Shown: positions 23,501-40,795 of the stretch, piece after piece | Numbering within the stretch: position 1 is the stretch's first letter | Layout of the letters: every line of letters starts with the position of its first letter | Assembly: GCA_902729315.2 (NCBI GenBank) | Contig: LR746270.1 | Coordinates: forward strand, 1,290,501 to 1,354,500 | Direction: 5' to 3' | Origin: Spirodela intermedia | Lineage: Eukaryota > Streptophyta > Magnoliopsida > Alismatales > Araceae | Length of the DNA stretch: 64,000 nucleotides | Program-made: the position numbers and the translations under genes | The notes under the pieces: model-generated | The model's database searches: none | What the model was told of the DNA's origin: nothing | What the model saw: the letters and a program-made list of their open reading frames with translations, nothing else

Positions 23501-24536
23501 GAATTTTTAAATATGATTGGTGGCTCTGTCAGGCTTCATTATTCTAAGCAACCAAGAATTCTATTAGTTTCACGGGGGACTGTCTGACAGTTTTGATTTG
23601 GCGATTCCATGGATTCGCTAAAGCATGCTAGACATCTGCCTATTCAGAGTACATAACGCACATTTTTTTTCGTATGTCGGAGCCCGATTAACTACCTTTT
23701 TATTTCATATCACAGAAACTTGGTGCTACAGTTGATAATAATGAACATTTCGTACCTCGGAGGAAGAGCTCAAGGGCGATTCCGATTGGGTCGCTGACAA
23801 AATTCCACCTGCAAATATAGATATCTGAATCGGTTTAATTGCCCTCCTTCGATCTTGAGATTGCTCATGTTTATAAATAAAGATTGAGGAGCGGATGGCG
23901 GGTGCTGACTAACATGGCAGCTGGGTGACGTACAGATGGAGCTCCCAACCAGGTCTCATGGCATACTTCTCACGGCCGTCAGAAGGAGCAGCATCGTCCA
24001 TGCAGAACAGCAAGTCCGAGAGAGGTCCATCCTCCGATCGTCCTTCGTCCTTCTTCGCGACCTTGGAGGCGATCTTCGCCCGTCCGACTTCCGAATAGAA
24101 GAATCGCTGGAGAGCCCTCCGCGCGATAACCTCAGCATGGGAGTCGTTGACAACATCTCCCCTTGGGCTGAGGAGGGAGCCGCCGATGCACTTCGTTCCC
24201 GTCCCCAACGCTACCACCTGCAGATCTTAACAAATCACAACAACGATAATAACTCTTTCCCTTCTAAGCGCTCTTCACCACCACCTGAGCTTCGGCGATC
24301 CAAGCCGCAATGAGGAGGAAGTAAGCCCGAATGGAGATGAAGTGAAGACAGAAGGAGAGAGAGAGTGTACCGTGGGTGGGAGAGGAAAGAAGGAAGGCGG
24401 CAAGGACTGTCGTCTCCCTCCCCTGTGGCTTCCCTTTCTTCGGCAGGGAGTAGTAGAGGGAAAGCGCGGCTTTCGACACCTTTTCCCCCCACCGTGATCG
24501 CCCTGCGCCGCCGGGATCCGGCGAGACGGCGAACAT
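20588..24536 (-). CDS. TAD1: tRNA-specific adenosine deaminase 1 (ADAT1/TAD1)
   Basis: Deaminates A37 next to the anticodon of tRNA-Ala to inosine, by family. 416 aa in nine exons: 24371-24536, 23914-24225, 23756-23808, 22910-23069, 22137-22306, 21984-22060, 21466-21585, 21164-21239, 20588-20704. Zinc site: the His-Ala-Glu of [15 protein letters not shown] (exon 2), Cys of QLPCG across intron 2, and Cys of [13 protein letters not shown] (exon 4). Other family blocks: [81 protein letters not shown]. Exon 2 uses the AG at TTGTTAAG, adding Asp-Leu-Gln before VVALG and keeping frame. After PCG the protein reads ILSA, not the GDAS seen in animal enzymes. A minisatellite fills intron 4. Divergent with the remorin gene. 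Confidence 0.93.
20968..20983. repeat. Poly-G tract in TAD1 intron
   Basis: A run of about 14 G between the last two TAD1 exons. Such runs are error-prone in assemblies. Confidence 0.8.
22319..22835. repeat. Degenerate 63-bp minisatellite in TAD1 intron 4
   Basis: About eight copies of a unit of roughly 60-67 bp. The core CCCATGAGAATTATAAATTT is followed by GAAG, a CTCCTTCAGTTGGA-like part and GATGATGAAT. Copies start near 22365, 22432, 22496, 22560, 22622, 22692, 22746 and 22808. It lies between the exons at 22137-22306 and 22910-23069. Confidence 0.85.
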
Positions 24537-25900
24537 CTCCCCGCCACCTCTCCTCGTCCGTCTCTCTTAGGAGAACTTGTGCCCTTCAACTGTTTGTTGA
24601 AATGACTACCAGAACACGACCCCCTTTCGTTCGTTTCGTTTCTTGGCGGGCTCTTGGCCCACGTTCACGCTTGAGACGGTGGTTGATTGAAAAAAATGGG
24701 CCCACAATTCCTCGTTTAACCCAGCATGCCCATGGATTGTTAATGGACTAAAAGATATACGGCCCATATTTCGCTTGAGCCCAGAGCCCTCCTCTCTCTC
24801 TCTTATCCGCTGCGGTTCGGCCGGGGTTACGGTTTTATGCCACGTGGCATGACGTCTAACTACACCTAGGAATACTATTGGGCCTATTCTGTTTGGTGAA
24901 TGGGTTTTAAGTGGGCCTAGGCCTAGTAAGATTTGTCGGCAAGGACGGTGGGGCCGCTTCTGGAGGGGAGATGACGTAAGCGACGACCGCTGGCCCCACA
25001 CTACATGCACTAAAGGCTCGGCTGACATCTTTCTAGCTGACTAAGACCAATGAACATACGCCACATTCCAAAGAGGGCCCACTTTACCGGTTCTCCCAAG
25101 CTGGGACTTTAAACTGTGCCCAACCCGGATAAGAATGCCCCGGTCCAACTGATATTTCTCAGAATTCAACCGTTGCAGCATCCTCCTCCCGTCAGAGGGA
25201 GAGATCTAGGGAGATAAACGTAGAGAGAGAGAGACAGAGACAGAGACAGAGTAATGGCATCATCGCTGACTGTAGGAATAGTAGAGCGGAGATCACGACG
25301 CTGTTATCTTCATTTGATGCTGCGGTCACCGAGGGTTAAACTACGACGGAGCTGCTGTCGGCAGCTTCCAATGTCTTCAACTTCATCGCCGCCGCCGCCG
25401 CCGCCGCCGGAGAAACGGTGGGGTTGTGACCGCTGCGTCGCCATCACCGGCGATCGCTGACGATCTTGGTTCTTACCGTGGCAAAATCCGGCGATCAGAG
25501 GGATAGAAGGAGGGGAATTAAGTTAAATGCCGGTGACCTACTGGTTCGACGGCAGCGGGCCATGGTGTGGCCGTCGCCCTATCTGGAACTCACATGGGGT
25601 TGTAGGGTTTCTTCTACCGCTGCCGGCGACGGCCACCGTGAAAACTCGAGATGGGCTGCCGCCAAACAGTCCCATTCTCGTTGCCCTTGTCTCCAGTAAA
25701 GGTGACGACAGCTCTTCCATGCTCACGTGGCCAGCGCAGACGCCACCCACCGCCGGATTTGTCTCCCCAGTCACCTCCACAGACGTCCATCTCTTCTTCT
25801 TCATCCCCATAAAATAGGATCCCGCTTCTCTCTCTCTTCCTTCCTTCCTTCCTCTCTTTAGGGCTCTTGTGGAGTTCTTCACGTCGGTTTCAGAGCGGGG
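24537..25900. promoter_or_regulatory. Divergent promoter region between TAD1 (minus) and remorin (plus)
   Basis: Site II-like motifs cluster at 24640-24960 (GGCCCA near 24657, TGGGCCC near 24698, GGCCCA near 24763, GGGCCT near 24880 and 24915). CACGTGGC lies near 24841. From 25250 to 25830 the sequence is GC-rich with a (GCC)n run near 25389. Several overlapping frames there lack family resemblance and I do not call a gene. Confidence 0.45.
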
Positions 25901-26371
25901 ATGGGAGGAGAGCCTGAGAAAGCAGAGGCGGCGCCGCCAGAGGATGCCGCCGTGGTGAAGGCGGTGGACCCGCCGGCCCCCGAGGAGAAGACTGACGACT
26001 CCAAGGCCCTCGTCCTCGTCGAGAGTAGGGTCCTTTCTCTCTCTAAAAAGATATAATTGTGGTCGTAGATTGGCAGGAGCTTTAATCGGCGATCCTGCGT
26101 GAATATATTTCATGAAATGAGATCGAATAACGTTCATCTCGTCTCAGAGGTTGCGGATTCCCCGGTGGAGAAGGGCTCGGGATCCATCAACAGAGGTGAG
26201 AGCAGAAAATTTTCACCTGCGGCCGCATTTTTCGTGTTCGATTTCGAGTACATAAACGGTCCTCGATTTTCGGGTCTCCAGATGCCGTTCTTGCTCGTGT
26301 TGAAACCGAGAAGAAGGAGTCCCTCCTCAAGGCCTGGGAGGAGAATGAGAAGGCCAAGGTCGAGAATTGGT

Positions 26372-26405
<34 letters not shown>

Positions 26406-27133
26406 CTCTCTCTACCTCTCTCTATCTCTATCTATCTATCTATATCTCTCTCTCTACCGCTCTCTATCTCTATCTATTTATCTATCTCTCCCTACCTCTC
26501 TCTATCTCTATCTGTCTATCTATTTATCTCTATCTCTATCTGAGGAATTTTTGAGGGATGCGACAGGGCACAGAAGAAGCTATCAGCTGTGAGCTCCTGG
26601 GAGAAGACGAAGAAGGCGAGCGTAGAGGCTGAGTTGACGAAGGTGGAGGTGAGGAACCTTGAGAAATATACCTAAATTAGAAAGTATCTTATTTTCATAC
26701 AATTACGAGGAAGACAGACTGGACTTGCTTCATCTAGAAATCCCTTCATGCCCCCCATGATCAGCTCCTCTCTCTCTCGTTCTCTCTGCGTGAAAGGAAG
26801 GCTTCATATGCGTTTGACCCAGAGACGTCCCGATAGGCCTGGGGCGTTGACATTCCTCCTCCAATAATACCCTTGTAAGCATAGATTGTGGAGAATTGTC
26901 TGGTAAAATCGGATTCCATGATGCTTGGAAAGGAATCGCTGGAGAAGAAGAAAGCGGAGTACGCGGAGAAGAAGAAGAACAAGGTGGCCGCCATCCACAA
27001 GACTGCGGAGGAGAAGAGGGCGATGTTGGAGGCCAAGAAGGGGGAGGACCTGCTCAAGGTGGAAGAGTTGGCCGCCAAGCACCGTATCAAGGGCTTCATC
27101 CCCAAGAAAACCCTTGGCTGCTTCGGGGGCTGA
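25901..27133 (+). CDS. Remorin
   Basis: Plant plasma-membrane nanodomain protein, 180 aa, five exons: 25901-26024, 26148-26195, 26282-26369, 26567-26648, 26933-27133. An acidic, Pro/Ala-rich variable N-terminus (MGGEPEKAEAAPPED) is followed by the remorin C domain from DAVLARVETEKKESLLKAWE. The C domain is a long Lys/Glu coiled coil (AQKKLSAVSSWEKTKK, ESLEKKKAEYAEKKKNK, HKTAEEKRAMLEAKKGEDLL). The end KKTLGCFGG is the RemCA membrane anchor with a Cys for S-acylation. The N-terminal length fits group 1 remorins. The last acceptor (TTGGAAAG|GAATCG) has a weak pyrimidine tract and is chosen because it joins KVE to ESLEKKK as in the family. A CT/CTAT repeat fills intron 3. Confidence 0.95.
26371..26541. 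repeat. Compound (CT)n/(CTAT)n microsatellite in remorin intron 3
   Basis: Imperfect CT, CTAT and CTAC repeats start immediately after the exon 3 donor at 26370 and fill nearly the whole intron up to about 26541, 26 bases before exon 4. Confidence 0.9.
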
Positions 27134-28680
27134 AGAGCTCCCTCTTCCTCTCTCTCTATTTATCTCTGTAAATGGGGTTGTCTATGCTCGTACCCTCGTT
27201 CGCTGTGTGCTCCCGATGACATCGCAAATCATCATCTGTGGTTGACTTTCGGCTGTAAATCGTGCTGGGCTTGTATGAAAACATGTGATTTCTTCACCGT
27301 GTGGATTCGTTTAATCGAAAGAAAAGGTCCAACCCACCCATGAGAATTTCAAACATGGATGAAGACGAAGATTGAAGAGAGAGAGAGAGAGAAGGAACGT
27401 CTTCTCTCCTCTGAATGACCAATCTCAGCGAAGGAGACGAGCCTTAATTGCTGGGGATACCTCTCCGACCCCTCTCTCTCCTCGCCAATCAATGCTGCCA
27501 CCAGAGAAATCATGTTGCCCTCTCAAAGGGATAGCTAGAGAGAGAAAGAGATTCCATCGGCAGAGGAGTAGGCGACGGCGCTGGTGGCGGAAAACCCACA
27601 GGGTCTGGTTTCTTCCTCCATAAATAAACTAACTCCCGAACAACTAGTAATAAAATATAATCAATCTCACTAGCATTACTAATACTAGCCCTATTAATTT
27701 ACTATAAATATCACAAGAACAAGGAGAAAAAGGGGAGAGGGGGAAGGGGCGAGTTATTTAGACTCCACTAACAAGTCCACAACAAAGAACACACATTGAC
27801 TGAGTATCGGCGGCGTCGGGAGGTCAACCTAGATCGATCTACCAGCCGTCTTCTCACTCCCCTTCGGTTGGGGGGGAGGATCAGAAAGGTCAAAAGCAGT
27901 CAAAGAGTCTAGCTACTACGGAAGGGAGGGAGAGAGAGAGCGTAGAGTAAGTAGTCAGCGCGCGGAAATGCCCATGAGAGTCAAAGTGTCATCAGCAGGG
28001 GGAGGCTCAATGGGGAAACCACCTCCGTGTGGGGTGGTGGTGGTGGTGGTGGATACCTCGTCATCGCGTGAGATGATAATGCCGCCGCGTTCCCCTCGGC
28101 TGCCAGGTAATCCTGAGAAGCGGCAAAGTAATAGATAACGTTAGTCGCGATTAATATACATCTATGATCAATTAAATCATACGATAAAAGTCAATGAGGA
28201 CGAGCCTTATACCGCCAGTTCTTATCATATCTGACGTACCCACTTACTCATACACTTAAAAGCATACACACAAACAGAGGGGGTGGGTAGAGAGAGAGAG
28301 AGAGAATCATACTACGACTCACATGAGGTTTACCAAGTCAACCATCGCATCGGACTGACGGCCTCACCCACTTGGGCTTAAGGCCTCCCTACCTCCCATC
28401 TCTCCCTGAGAGCAAGTACACGGGGGGAGAGAGAGAGAGAATCATAGTACGACCCACATAAAGGTTTACAAAGTCAACCGTCGCATCGGAGTGACGACCT
28501 CACCGCTTGGGCTTAAGGCCCCTATACCTCCCATTGCTTTCTGAGAGAGCAAGGACATAGAGATAGAGAGAGAGAGGGAGAGGGAGAGTCATACTACGAC
28601 GTCTTACTTGTAAGTTTGTATGTACAGCTGGCGGGGTAGAGCTACATGCACGATCGAGCATCTCACGAAATTTCCTACAG
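27134..28680. other. Convergent intergenic region (remorin / DEAD-box helicase 3' ends)
   Basis: 3' UTRs at both sides, then purine-rich and GA-rich DNA. A duplicated block of about 134 bp occupies 28300-28600 (see repeat). GTGGTGGTGG run near 28034. No gene recognised. Confidence 0.5.
28300..28600. repeat. Tandem repeat, about 134-bp period, 2+ copies
   Basis: Each copy starts in a GA run and continues ATCATACTACGAC, GGTTTACCAAGTCAACC, GTCGCATCGGA-TGACG, CTTGGGCTTAAGGC and TACCTCCCAT. Copies begin near 28307 and 28441, and a third start (TCATACTACGACGTC) is cut off near 28588. The AGTCAACC cores are W-box-like. Confidence 0.8.
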
Positions 28681-35215
<6,535 letters not shown>

Positions 35216-36269
35216 TACAACCCCAGTCGAAACAACTTAATATTCCAAGGTAAGGAAAGTAAATGCCGATCAACCCTCTAACGCCGGAACAAATAATATC
35301 CGGTCAGAAGAGGGAGACTAAGGAAAAAAAGAAGAAACGAAAAAAGCTAAGTTACCCCACACTACAAAATGTTGCGATCAGAAACTAGGGATTGGATCGA
35401 ACTATAATGGTACAGAATCAACAAAAGACACCAGGGTTTCTTCAAGAAACCTTTGGATCCCCAATCCGACGTAACGGCGGCGGCAAGATACGCGAGATCT
35501 GACACGGATCGAACGAAGGGGGATGGGTCCGCCGTCAGCGAGAGGAATTCAGAACAAAGGGCGCCTATCTTCTGCGAGGCGATCGGAGGAGGTCGTTCCG
35601 AGAGCGAGGAAAAAAACACCGAGAGATGGGAATACTCCTGACATGGCCCCTACTGGTCCCGCCTGGAGAGGCAATCGGAGCTTCCTCCGTCGTCTTCCCC
35701 CACGTAGCCTCTGATCTCCTCTAGGGCGTCGTGAAGCGGGAGGAAGGAGAGTGCGACTGAACAGGATCTACCCCCGCATTTCATCACACAGTGACGGAAG
35801 ACTTTCCTCTCGCGATAGAAAACCGATGCGAGACATCTGACCGTTGAACCAGGAGCACTGATCGGTCGGACAGGATTCATTGGGATCGGATTGGGCCAGA
35901 TCTGTTCCCAAATTAATGCCCATCTGGTATTTTTTCCGTTCACCGATCACCGTTGATTTTAAATCTGATCAGATGGGAGTAGGAAGCTTATTGGGCGGCT
36001 CTCAGCCCAGTTCTCGTCCAGTCGGCCCAAAATGAGGAAAGCTGCCATTTTGGAGGTGTTAGTGCGCCACCTCTTCTCCGGTGAGACGAAGTCGAGGGCT
36101 GCTGCGGCGGAGCGAGGTTCGCCGGCGGCGATCCGGCCGGTGATGATCGGGAGCATTGTGGTGCAGGCTGTAACTCGCGCTGGTTGTGGAAGCTTGGACG
36201 CTCCCCTCTTTCTCTAGCGTTTTAGTTGTCTCTCTTCTGAACCTGAGAGGAAGGGAGTAGGCAGTGGAT
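35216..36269. promoter_or_regulatory. Divergent promoter region between helicase (minus) and tetraspanin (plus)
   Basis: 5' leaders of both genes. Site II-like motifs near 35895 (TTGGGCC), 35990 (TTGGGC), 36003 (AGCCCA) and 36023 (CGGCCCA). Reading frames in 35453-36322 overlap on both strands and match no family. Confidence 0.4.
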
Positions 36270-39200
36270 ATGGGGATGGGAACGAGCACGTTCGTGATAA
36301 GATGGATCAACTTTCTCACCATGGTTTGCGTCTAAACACTGCTTTTGATTTCATTCCGGATGTTTTATTCGATATACATTTATACACTACCCCGCTGCCA
36401 CCACCTTCCGTATGCAATTCGTCAGTGTTCTATTTTTTAAAGCTACGCTTCCCGTAGATGGTTTCTTTTTTCTGTAACTCCACAATCCCCTCGTATCTTT
36501 GGGATTATATGCGTTCTTTCTGTCCATTGACATCCTGCATCGCCATGAACGAGGCCTTCAGTGCCCAGTTAATTTATGGATTGGGAATCTTAGATCATAC
36601 CGGTCAAGAGTATGGGAATTTTTTTTCATCTGCTTCATGGAAAATTCCGCTTCTGGAAAGAACTTGAGCCGTTTCTATCTCAATCTTATTTCCGTTTACG
36701 TTTCTCCATCCTTCAGCTATTAGCAGGAGCTGTTATCGGCTTTGGTGTGTGGATGAGCACCCACCACGATGATTGTAGGAAGTCCCTCGCCCTTCCTGTT
36801 CTGGCACTTGGTGCTCTAATCCTTCTCGTGTAAGTTTGTATTCTTTCCGCTTTTCCTTTCTTCGTTTCTGTATTTCTTTTTATCGTTATTTTCCTCTCTT
36901 TACTGGTGCCATTGTTTCTATGTTCAGGTCCTTCATTGGGTTTCTAGGCGCACTCAAGGATATCACCATATTGCTGTGGATTGTATCCCTCTTGTGTTGG
37001 CTTCTTGATTCTTGCATTGTTTTTTTTTACCACCTGGCAGTAAAAGAATTTGATTTAGCCTTGACAGTGCAACCTCATTATCTGGGAATGCTGTGCATCA
37101 TCTTGTTAGCGATTCTGGTCTTCACAGTACTGGCGTAAGTGTAATTTGTGTTTATTTCTTAGTTGGACCTTGCTAAAAATAGAATGACTTTTATCTTGAA
37201 CTTTCTTCTCTCAACCAGCATCCATGGGCATGGACTATCCTTTCTATGCTCATTTGATGCTGGCATCAGATGATGCTTCAAGAAAAGAGACCTCTGAGAT
37301 AAATGGTAAGAAGAAGATCACGTCTTTAACCATTAGTCCCAGGGGAGGACAGAGAGGGTGGAACTATGGAGGAGGAACAATAAGGAGCACGAATAACAAG
37401 AGGAGACTAGGAGATCTACTTGTGTGGGAAGCACTAGACATAGAGGAGCTCTCAGGTGGAGAACAAAGCGTGAGAAAGATGGTGTGACTTCCATAGGGTT
37501 TATTATGTTTCTCAATCATTGCTATTATGTTTCTCCTTTTGCATAAAATAATGGAACATCAGCAAGAGCCCAAACTGGTCACCGGTTTTGTAAATTTGCA
37601 CTCCAAAAGACTTTTCAAAGACCTTTTTATACACCTCAATGTAAAAGGAAAATAGAAGGGTAGCACACACATCTTTCTGTAGATATAATGAAAGTTGGAT
37701 AGAATAAGATGTTTTGTCAGCAATGTAAAATTTAGCTGTTACTTATTTCCTTGATCTATATCTTGAACTTGAGTACTGGAACGTGCTATTCTATCTTCGG
37801 ACAGGTTATCTTCCATCATTTAGTTACCTTCCTATTTTGGCCCATAAATTCGTTCTAGCTTATTCTATCCAGCTTTCATTATATCTACAGAAAGATGTGT
37901 GTGCTATCCTTCTATTTTCCTTTTACATAGAGGTGTATAAAGAGGTCTTTGAAAAGTCATCGGAGTGCAAGTTTACAGAGCTGGTAGCCAGTTTGGGCTC
38001 TTGTTGATGTTCCATTATTTTATGCAAAAGGAGAAACATATAGCAATCATTGAGATGCATCATCCTGTTCAATTTAATTGAAACTAATGCCTCACAATCT
38101 CTATGTAGCCTACCCTCCCCTACATTGTTGAAAAATTACTATAGACGATATGGTTTACTTATTGCTGAGATTGTTCCTTCACAATGTTGTGTTTAGTTGA
38201 TAGATATGGTTTACGTTTTGATAGATCCCAAAACTTGCCATCCTTCAGTTGAATTAATTTGCACTCGTCATAATGGGCTGAATCATGCAAAGAGGTTTGA
38301 GATTTTCAATATGACTAGTTTTAACTCATTTTTCTAGCCTCATGCTTCCATTTCGTTTTGTAGATTTGTCATAACAAATGGCGCATCAGGTCACGCTGTA
38401 GCTGGACTGAGGTGATTCTCTTTAACAAAGTCCCATTATCACACATGAATAGTTTCTGTTCATATTGTGAAGGCTGCCAAGGTACAGATTGGTCAAATTG
38501 TGAATCTTTCTCTCGTCACCCATAAAGTGGATAGGACGAGAGCTCTTCTGTTTCGTAGGGGTTCGAACAACGTCAAATCAGGAATAGAATTTTATTTGAA
38601 ATTTATTCATGTACTATTTGATAAAACGAAATAACAACATAGACACCCTGATCATCAAAGTCTTCTTTTCCATTGGTTTTTAATCTTTCAATTAAAACGA
38701 GCCCTGGAGCTTCAAGTTCAGTTCATATACTAACTCGGTGTGCCAAATGCCAAATGCCCTGGTTTTGACACAGGTGGAGACCCAGCCTATCCTCCGTGTT
38801 ACTTTGACATAATTCTAAATTCAATTAATGCATCAATATGGTGAAATACTGATTAATCATTATAGAATTATGGTTCAAGAGTGTCTGGGGTTCACGCTCC
38901 ATGAGAGCTTATTTGTACTGAAACTCGGCTCGAATTCTAGATTTATTAGGTACATAAATGACAATACCTGCATCTTAGGTTAAGGTTTTGTTAGTGGAAA
39001 ATTCAAACGGATGTACAGGCAATGTTTTTATGCCAGGTATCATTGGCCTCTCTTGTACTCGTAAATAGATGGTGCGCTTTGCCCATCCTGCTTGTCACTT
39101 CTCTTCCGAGTGCTTTCTTCCAAAGGCATCCAGTCGTTCATCAATAAAAATACAGGGCTGTACGAAGGAGTTACGAACCGAAGTAGGGAAAACAACAATG

Positions 39201-40795
39201 AGAAACGTCAGTAAAACAATAGCATTCCTTTGATGTGAAAGTTTTGCATACTTATATTCAACCAGCTTTATTGACCCATATTCAGGTAATGTAAATAGCA
39301 TTATTACTGTGTGAGAATATTTCCATTGTTATCATGAATTCAGAATCGGTGTTTTGAGTGTCTTTAATATGCACTTCAAGATGTTTTTTTACAGTTATCC
39401 CGGCAAGAACATGTCCCTTAACTTTGAAAAGTATGGAGTTGGTTACTATCCAAGAAAAGAACCACATTTATAGTGCCTTCTAGTTCATGTTTGTGCTTAT
39501 AACTGTTTATGAGAAATGTTTTCCTCTGGAGTGACTATCGATGACAACTATCTCGAGTTTAGTGAAAGAAAACTGGAGATGCACTCATGGCTGCAAACTC
39601 TGAAAATTTGTGATTAGGTACAAGGAGTACCATCTTGAAGATTACAGTTCCTGGTTCCAAAAACAAGTGAGACATCTAACTGCCACTTGGATTCTGCCTT
39701 TTGCTCCCATCTCATTGAGCTACACGGTTGGATCTTAACTTAGCTGAATGATGCCGAAAATTGGAGACGGTTAAAAAGTTGTCTAGTGAAGTCTGATGAC
39801 TGCGATAGACTTCACAAGAAATACAAGGTCTGATTCTTGGTCTGATTTCGCCCAGCTTTTGCTTGCTACCAGATTTGTATTACTTATGTATGCCTTTGAC
39901 AGACTCTGAAGGAGTATAAAGTGGCTGAACTGACCCCAATTGAAGCTGGCTGCTGCCGACCACCATCTGTGTAGGCACCTGTTCCTCTCTTCCATGCCGT
40001 TTATCTGGGGCTCTGGATAATGCCGTTTTTCCCAAAATTGGATTTACAATTATATTATTTCGATTTGTCCTAACGCTGATCTTTGATTCTCCAACATTAT
40101 CAGATGCGGTTACCCAGCCATAAATGCATCCTTCTATGATCTGAGCTTTCATCCAGCAACCTCCAAGGAAGACTGCAAGCTTTATAAAAACTCACGTACT
40201 GTGAGATGCTACAGTTGTGATTCTTGCAAGAAAGTGCTTCTGCCTAGAAATCTCTGATTTTTCAGCTTTTTCTCTTAAAGATGCTGACCACTATTTCTTG
40301 CAGGGCTGGTGTCGCACAGCTTATGAAAACAGAGTGGAGAGTGGTGGCCATCTTCAACCTAGTTCTTTTTGTTATTCTGGTGAGTTTCTAGCCTTCCTTT
40401 ACATGGTAAGACAAAAAAATTGTTACCCACTCGCTAATCTTATCAGTTCAAACAAATTACAGAAATTATGAAAAAAATCTGCTAATTTCCAATCGTACAT
40501 TTTTCTGGCTAAGCTGCCCACCATTGGGCCTCAATGGGTGTAGGATTAATTTTCCTTTTCTTCATATTTTCACCCTGAACAATTTATGATCTATGTATAT
40601 ATTTGCATCTTACCAATATTAGCATATAATGCGATATTGTTCTTTTGAATGAGAACTATGTAGTAGCTGATTAGTTAATTCACTGGCGGGCTGCCTTGGT
40701 TGTTCATTGGCTTGTTTTGGTGACAGCTGACTGTGTACTTGGTCGGATGCTGTGCGAGGAGAAGTGCTGCCAGAAGGCGGTCAGGAAAAGTCTGA
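36270..40795 (+). CDS. Tetraspanin, TET10-type, with two unusual introns
   Basis: Four-pass membrane protein of plant tetraspanins. 265 aa, eleven exons: 36270-36323, 36717-36829, 36928-36982, 37079-37134, 38364-38411, 39618-39666, 39744-39827, 39903-39970, 40104-40229, 40304-40379, 40727-40795. Start MGMGTSTFVIRWINFLTM (TM1), TM2 around VLALGALILLVSFIGFLGA, TM3 around YLGMLCIILLAILVFTVLAF, large loop with LRYKEYHLEDYSSWF, the plant GCCRPP motif and paired cysteines (CYSCDSCK), TM4 VAIFNLVLFVILLTVYLVG, and basic tail. Intron 3 (36983-37078) starts GTATCC and ends CAT; intron 9 (40230-40303) must start with GA. With these boundaries the CDS is a multiple of three and matches the family without gaps; GT-AG alternatives do not. 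Intron 4 holds a large inverted repeat. Confidence 0.88.
36983..37078 (+). other. Likely U12-type (minor spliceosome) intron, GT-AT ends
   Basis: Donor GTATCCCTC matches the U12 donor consensus in its first six bases. CCTTGAC at about 37059-37065 matches the U12 branch site, with the branch A about 14 bases from the boundary before TAT-CTG. All AG dinucleotides near the end are in the wrong phase for this donor. The 96 bases are also open in frame. Confidence 0.6.
37510..38055. repeat. Large inverted repeat (arms about 199 bp) in tetraspanin intron 4
   Basis: Arm 1 is 37510-37708 and arm 2 is 37859-38055, read on opposite strands, about 90% alike by eye, with a 150-bp loop. Shared blocks include CTTATTCTATCC, CATTATATCTACAGAAAGAT, TTCTATTTTCCTTTTACAT, CAGTTTGGGCTCTTG and GATGTTCCATTATTTTATGC. 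A transcript of the intron would fold into a long hairpin. No transposase or clear terminal repeat at the outer ends was seen. Confidence 0.88.

Noticed and set aside
25254-26137. GC-rich open frames on both strands upstream of the remorin, including a 199-codon one on minus.
   Set aside because: No domain or family resemblance; the minus frame overlaps remorin exon 1, and GC-rich DNA lacks stops by chance.
36836-37138. 100-codon open frame through tetraspanin exons 3 and 4.
   Set aside because: It is the two exons plus the retained 96-bp intron, which has no stop; not a separate gene.
37224-37487. 87-codon open frame with a possible acceptor, considered as the next tetraspanin exon or a transposon gene.
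   Set aside because: The correct tetraspanin exon (AFVITNGASGHAVAGLR) is at 38364-38411. The frame matches no transposon family I recognise.
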